Origin: Cytobacillus oceanisediminis 2691
GTDB taxonomy: Bacteria; Bacillota; Bacilli; Bacillales; Cytobacillaceae
Assembly (NCBI RefSeq): GCF_007678455.1
Contig: NZ_VEEP01000007.1
Coordinates: 192,541-256,540 of the forward strand
Length of the DNA stretch: 64,000 nt
Direction: 5' to 3'
The translations under genes were made by a program, and so were the position numbers. Shown here piece by piece: positions 59,841 through 64,000 of this stretch. The notes below the pieces were generated by a model. The model did no database searches, was not told where the DNA came from, and saw nothing but the letters and a program-made list of their open reading frames with translations. Position 1 is the first letter of the stretch. The number at the start of each line of letters is the position of its first letter.

Positions 59841-62771
59841 ATGAAGAAGACCTTGGCTCTTTTGTTGAGTGCCATGATGATTTTGCCAGCAGCCAGTTTC
59901 GGGGCGCCAAAAGATAAACCAGGAAATGAAGAGTTGAAAAACAAACAGAACAAATCTGAGTGGTCACTTGTCTGGTCAGATGAGTTCAGCGGTCCGGAAA
60001 TCGACCGCAGCAAATGGACTTATGATATCGGGAACTGGATCGTAGATGAGGATGGCAACGGGGTTACTTCAGGTTGGGGCAACAACGAGAAAGAGTATTA
60101 TACGGATTCTGATGAAAACGCTTTTATTGATGATGGCAAGCTTGTCATAAAAGCGAAAAAAGAACAGGTTACAGACCAGTTTGGAACATACGATTATACT
60201 TCTGCCAAACTCAAAACAAAAGGTCTCTTCAGCAAGACATACGGCAGATACGAAATCAAGGCGAAGCTGCCAACAGGCAAAGGACTTTGGCCTGCGATCT
60301 GGATGCTTCCTGAAGAAGATAAATATGGTTCCTGGGCAGCCTCCGGTGAAATCGATATCATGGAGGCGTGGGGAAGCCGGCCGAATACAGTGGCAGGAAC
60401 AATCCATTATGGCGAAGGCTGGCCAAATAACAAGTATACAGGTAAGGAATTCGAACTTCCTGAAAACAGAGGCATTGACAAGTGGCATACATATGCTCTC
60501 GAATGGGAGCCTGGAGAGCTACGCTGGTATGTTGATGGTCAACTCTATCAAACTCAAAATAAATGGTATTCAAAAGGAAAGGATAACGCAGCAAACTATT
60601 CCTATCCTGCACCTTTTGATCAGGAATTCTATTTGGTTATGAACCTTGCAGTTGGAGGCTGGTTTGACGGTGAAGTTGACGAGACGACGAAATTCCCAAG
60701 CCAGATGGAAGTCGACTATGTAAGGGTGTACGACTTGAAGAAACGGGATTACCGCGAACCTGTGGAACCGGTGTCCGGACCTGTGGAATTGCCAGCAGAT
60801 GCTAAGCAGCCTTTAGAGGATGGCAATTTGGTTTATGACCAAAACTATCAAAAGCCAGTAACAGTAGTGGATCAGCCTGGGGTGGAACTGGATCCGCTAT
60901 ATTGGAACTTTGTGAAGTTGCCAGAGTTCGGAGGAGACGGCAGATTAGAACTAGAGGAAATCGATAGCAAGAATTTTGCTAAAATGAATATCACGAATCC
61001 AGGTTCACAGCTTTATTCCCTGCAAATGATCCAGAACATCTCGCTTGGCAATGGCGGGAAGTATAAGGTCAGCTTTGATGCCAAATCGACTGCGGGAAGA
61101 AAGGTCATGGTAAAAGTAGGGGCTGGCGAGAAACGAGGCTGGGTGAAGTATTCGAATGAGGAATCCTTCCAGCTTTCTGCCGAGCTGCAACGCTATGAAT
61201 TTACATTTGATATGCTGAATGAGACTGATATTGCATCAAGGCTTGAGTTCAATCTTGGCGGCAATGGGACGAATCCGGTTTGGATCGGCAATGTAAAAGT
61301 TGAAGATATTACAGGCACACCAGTAGATCAAAATGGTGCAAAACAGCCGTTGCCAAATGGCAACCATGTTTATAATGGAACATTCGACCAGGGTGGCATG
61401 GACCGGATGATATTCTGGAATTTCTCAGTTGAAGAAGCAGCTGCAAAGGCCTCTGTTTCTGAAAACACACGAGAACTTCATGTGGCAATTGAAGAGGGGG
61501 ACAGCCATCCTGAAGCAGTCCAGCTTGACCAAAAAGGGATTAACCTGGTTGCGGGAAATGATTATAAGCTTTCCTTTAAAGCAAAAGCAGCAGAACAAAG
61601 ACCGATTCAAGTCAGCCTTTTGAATGTTGGCGGCACGGTTAACTACTCTGGAATTGGCACAATTGAGCTCACTTCCAATATGGAAGAGAAAACATTTGAA
61701 TTTACAATGCCAGAAAATATTTCTGATTCAGAAGCTCAGCTTGTCTTTAGTTTTGGCGGCGGAGATGTCGATGTTTATATGGATGATGTTGTCCTGATAA
61801 AAACATCCAACATTCCGGACTATGGAGACATTGACTTATACCCTTTGAAAAATGGGGATTTCACAGACGGATTATCAGCTTGGGAAAATTATGCTCATTA
61901 TGATGCCAGCGCCCAGATCACTCCAGAAAATGGAGAGGCCAAAGTGGCTATTGGCAATGAAGGAAATGAAACTTGGAGCGTCCAGCTGATACAGCCGAAC
62001 TTGAACCTTACTAAAGAAGTGGTCTATGAATTATCCTTCGATGCCCGTTCTACAAAGGATAGACAGGCTGAGGTAACGATTGAGAACGCTGAATATACTC
62101 GGTTCTTGAGTAAATCGATCACACTTAATAACCAAATGCAGCAATTCACCTATGAATTCAAAATGCCCGCCGATGACATTGCGTCCTTCAAAATGCTGCT
62201 TGGTAAAAACGCTCTTTCACCAGTCGGCGCACATGATGTATTTATCGATAACGTGGTGTTGAAGGTTAAAGACGCTCCGTCCGAGCAAGATCCCGGCTCC
62301 ACTCCGGGAATTGATAACGGAACATTCAGCGCTGGAACGGAAAGCTGGTCCTCATGGTGGGGCGACCAGTGGAGCGGGTATGCTGCTGGAGAGATGACGG
62401 CTGACAATGGAGAACTAAAGGTTGCGATTTCACAGATTGGCGGTGCATCGTATTCTCCTCAGGTATTTCAAAAGGATTTGCTTTTTGAAAATGGCAGCAG
62501 CTATACAGTAGCTTTTGATGCAAGAGCAGATGTGCCAAGGAAAATGAATGTCAATATTGGCAGGGAATTGAGCACGGACCCTTGGTTCATAGCTTATATG
62601 CCAACACACACAGTGGATTTAACGACAGATATGACCCATCACAGCATCACTTTTGTCATGACTGAAGAAACCTATGCAGATGGCAAAATCGTTTTCGAGC
62701 TGGGCAATATTTTCGAAGGCAATGCGGCAACAAATGTCTATCTGGACAATGTAAGCATCATAAAAAAATAG
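59841..62771 (+). CDS. Secreted multidomain GH16 endo-beta-1,3-glucanase with carbohydrate-binding modules
   Basis: The 976-residue protein has a Sec signal (about 1-21, MILPAASFGA). Its GH16 catalytic domain (about 40-300) carries Glu170, Asp172 and Glu175 in GEIDIMEAWG, plus TYGRYEIKAKLPTGKGLWPAIWMLP and NLAVGGWFDGEVD. Four beta-sandwich modules of the CBM4/9 type follow at about 325-490, 505-655, 665-815 and 825-976. They share YKVSFDAKSTAGRKVMVKVG / YELSFDARSTKDRQAEVTIE / YTVAFDARADVPRKMNVNIG blocks. It is the only exported hydrolase of the locus and should start degradation of laminarin-like glucan. AAGGAGG precedes the ATG. No anchor signal is seen. Confidence 0.94.
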   Translation: MKKTLALLLSAMMILPAASFGAPKDKPGNEELKNKQNKSEWSLVWSDEFSGPEIDRSKWTYDIGNWIVDEDGNGVTSGWGNNEKEYYTDSDENAFIDDGKLVIKAKKEQVTDQFGTYDYTSAKLKTKGLFSKTYGRYEIKAKLPTGKGLWPAIWMLPEEDKYGSWAASGEIDIMEAWGSRPNTVAGTIHYGEGWPNNKYTGKEFELPENRGIDKWHTYALEWEPGELRWYVDGQLYQTQNKWYSKGKDNAANYSYPAPFDQEFYLVMNLAVGGWFDGEVDETTKFPSQMEVDYVRVYDLKKRDYREPVEPVSGPVELPADAKQPLEDGNLVYDQNYQKPVTVVDQPGVELDPLYWNFVKLPEFGGDGRLELEEIDSKNFAKMNITNPGSQLYSLQMIQNISLGNGGKYKVSFDAKSTAGRKVMVKVGAGEKRGWVKYSNEESFQLSAELQRYEFTFDMLNETDIASRLEFNLGGNGTNPVWIGNVKVEDITGTPVDQNGAKQPLPNGNHVYNGTFDQGGMDRMIFWNFSVEEAAAKASVSENTRELHVAIEEGDSHPEAVQLDQKGINLVAGNDYKLSFKAKAAEQRPIQVSLLNVGGTVNYSGIGTIELTSNMEEKTFEFTMPENISDSEAQLVFSFGGGDVDVYMDDVVLIKTSNIPDYGDIDLYPLKNGDFTDGLSAWENYAHYDASAQITPENGEAKVAIGNEGNETWSVQLIQPNLNLTKEVVYELSFDARSTKDRQAEVTIENAEYTRFLSKSITLNNQMQQFTYEFKMPADDIASFKMLLGKNALSPVGAHDVFIDNVVLKVKDAPSEQDPGSTPGIDNGTFSAGTESWSSWWGDQWSGYAAGEMTADNGELKVAISQIGGASYSPQVFQKDLLFENGSSYTVAFDARADVPRKMNVNIGRELSTDPWFIAYMPTHTVDLTTDMTHHSITFVMTEETYADGKIVFELGNIFEGNAATNVYLDNVSIIKK

Positions 62772-62790
62772 GTGAATTAGCGGATGTATT

Positions 62791-62945
62791 GACTTGGTCG
62801 AAATAATTGGGAATGTGGTCGAATAATTTAAAAATTCGCCGAAAAAACTCAAAATGTGGTCGAATAAATTAGAAATTCGCCAATAAAACTCAAAATGTGG
62901 TCGAATAATTTTAAAACTCGTCAATATAATTCAATAATAGTCGAA
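62791..62945. repeat. Intergenic array of about 21-bp repeats (GTGGTCGAATAA / ATTCGCCAATAAA)
   Basis: Four TGGTCGAATAA-type units alternate with ATTCGCC(A/G)A units at about 21-bp spacing, and more decayed copies (CTCGTCAATATAA, ATAGTCGAAATC) end the array. It combines the motifs of the arrays at 12870 and 22228. Confidence 0.85.
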
Positions 62946-62950
62946 ATCAA

Positions 62951-62984
62951 GAGGCAGAACAGCAAGGCTTTTCTGCCTCTTTTC
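62951..62984 (+). terminator. Intrinsic terminator ending the beta-glucan locus
   Basis: GAGGCAGA and TCTGCCTC form the stem, followed by TTTTCC. It stands after the repeat array, about 180 bases from the GH16 stop. No supported gene is seen in 62985-63242, only frames of 20-36 codons. Confidence 0.82.
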
Positions 62985-63242
62985 CTTCAAATTCAGGAAA
63001 AGGAATATTGAAGAAGCGTGGCCAGAGTAATTTTATCAGAGGAAACTTTTAAAGGTGGAAATGCAAGATGACTTTACAGAAAAACAGTCTTCCTAAACAG
63101 ATTGGCTTATTAGATCGCCTTTATCATTGATGAATGGTTCAGGGGAATCATCATGTACATAAGGTGGAAAAGCAGAGTATGGGAAAAGAAGGTACTGATT
63201 GATGCAAACGAACAGCCAGCATGACAGTAGAGGAGGAGGAAG

Positions 63243-64000
63243 ATGAATTACAGACAGCTTGGAAGTACAGGGATAAAAGTGTCGGAAGTTGGTTTCGGTG
63301 GCTGGCAGCTCGGCAATGCAAGGGACTGGGAAGGCATGGATGACAATCAGGCAATCATGCTGGTGCATGAAGCACTTGACCGGGGCTGCAATTTCTTTGA
63401 TACTGCTCCTAATTATGGAGGTGGCAAAAGTGAGTCATTGCTTGGAGAGGCTCTTTCCGGAAGAAGGAGCGAGGCAGTGATTAACAGCAAATTTGGCCAT
63501 CATCCAGATAACACCCTTGATTTTGATTCGCAGAAGATCCGCAGTTCGGTTGAAGGTAGTTTGCAGCGGCTTAAAACGGATTACCTGGATTCGATTTTAT
63601 TGCATAATCCCCCGCTTGAAATCCTGACCGGAAAAAGCGATCACTTTTACATATTGGAATCCCTCAAGCAGCAAGGGAAGATTCGGGCATACGGAGCTTC
63701 AGTCGATTCCGGGTATGAAATGGAGGAGCTCATGAAGTCTACTGGCAGTCAGATCATCGAAGTGATGTTCAATATTTTTCATCAGGAGCCTAGAAGCGCC
63801 TTCACTATGGCTGCAGAGAAGAATGTGGGACTGATTGTTAAAGTTCCGCTTGATTCTGGGTGGCTATCAGGCAAGTATGATGAAAATAGTGTTTTTACAG
63901 ATATCAGGAGCCGTTGGGATCAGAATCAACTCAGGAAAAGAGCCGAGCTGCTGCCTGTCCTCAAGGAAATGCTCGAACCAGGGGAATCGCTGGTCCAGTT
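63243..64000 (+). CDS. Aldo/keto reductase (3' part outside window)
   Basis: The frame begins MNYRQLGSTGIKVSEVGFGG and continues with ALDRGCNFFDTAPNYGGGKSESLLGEAL, where Asp and Tyr are catalytic-tetrad residues. The next tetrad residue lies in NSKFGHHP, and then LKTDYLDSILLHNPP with the catalytic His. This is the TIM-barrel NADPH oxidoreductase family. At least 252 residues are encoded before the window ends. GAGGAGGAGGAAG precedes the ATG. It is separated from the glucan locus by a terminator and repeats, so it need not belong to it. Confidence 0.92.
   Translation, partial: MNYRQLGSTGIKVSEVGFGGWQLGNARDWEGMDDNQAIMLVHEALDRGCNFFDTAPNYGGGKSESLLGEALSGRRSEAVINSKFGHHPDNTLDFDSQKIRSSVEGSLQRLKTDYLDSILLHNPPLEILTGKSDHFYILESLKQQGKIRAYGASVDSGYEMEELMKSTGSQIIEVMFNIFHQEPRSAFTMAAEKNVGLIVKVPLDSGWLSGKYDENSVFTDIRSRWDQNQLRKRAELLPVLKEMLEPGESLVQ

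Noticed and set aside
59791-59842. Leader peptide starting at ATT after the AAGGAGGTGG at 59781 and ending in the ATGA of the secreted GH16
   Set aside because: It needs a very rare start codon. The Shine-Dalgarno copy is better explained as a hairpin arm.
63068-63242. Small ORFs of 20-36 codons before the aldo/keto reductase
   Set aside because: Frames are short and unrelated to each other. A decayed gene is possible but nothing recognisable remains.

Overview
This 64 kb window comes from a low-to-mid GC, endospore-forming Bacillaceae bacterium. The best guess is a Mesobacillus/Cytobacillus-like Bacillus; the species is inference. Supporting signs are a gerA-type germinant receptor operon, a ribDE(BA)H operon behind an FMN riboswitch, SAM-I riboswitches before metNPQ, a Gram-positive HemY/CgoX, a CydABS-type bd oxidase, and strong AGGAGG ribosome binding sites with frequent GTG and TTG starts. 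No rRNA, tRNA, CRISPR array, prophage or insertion sequence was recognised.

Layout. 0-3.4 kb: gerA-gerB-gerC germination operon on the minus strand, cut by the window edge. 3.6-7.7 kb: a CsoR-family regulator and the riboflavin operon. 7.9-12.8 kb: HtrA-like protease, PrsA-like foldase, a ZIP metal transporter behind two MntR-like operators, and a secreted subtilisin. 13.2-18.6 kb: CAP-domain protein, a DoxX-like membrane protein behind a Rex-like box, and a kynUAB tryptophan catabolism operon whose kynB carries an in-frame stop. 18.7-25.8 kb: TetR-controlled ABC exporter, protoporphyrin/coproporphyrin oxidase and a PAS histidine kinase. 25.9-37.3 kb: mixed housekeeping and spore-associated small genes, a bd-type quinol oxidase, a flavin monooxygenase-like enzyme and a branched-chain amino acid carrier. 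37.6-44.4 kb: M20 amidohydrolase, methionine ABC transporter with two tandem SAM riboswitches, methionine aminopeptidase and a second ZIP transporter.

44.5-62.8 kb: a coherent beta-1,3(1,6)-glucan (laminarin-like) utilisation locus. It starts with a perfect catabolite-repression (cre) site and continues with an LplB/YtcP-type sugar ABC importer, its binding lipoprotein, and a YesM/YesN-type two-component system. Then come an intracellular GH16, a GH1 beta-glucosidase, a 1059-residue GH94-clan phosphorylase that most resembles the GH161 beta-1,3-glucan phosphorylases, a GH30 and one large secreted GH16 with carbohydrate-binding modules. The inferred logic: the secreted GH16 cuts the polymer, the ABC importer takes up oligosaccharides, cytoplasmic GH16/GH30/GH1 trim them, and the phosphorylase conserves bond energy as glucose-1-phosphate. 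The window ends in an aldo/keto reductase.

The most unexplained feature is a set of seven intergenic tandem-repeat arrays. Two have a 52-bp unit with the same hairpin layout (about 8-9 bp stem, 11-nt loop, about 23-25 nt spacer) although their sequences differ. The other five are AT-rich with a period of about 20-21 bp. All lie between genes, mostly beyond terminators. The periods sit close to whole numbers of helical turns (2 and 5).
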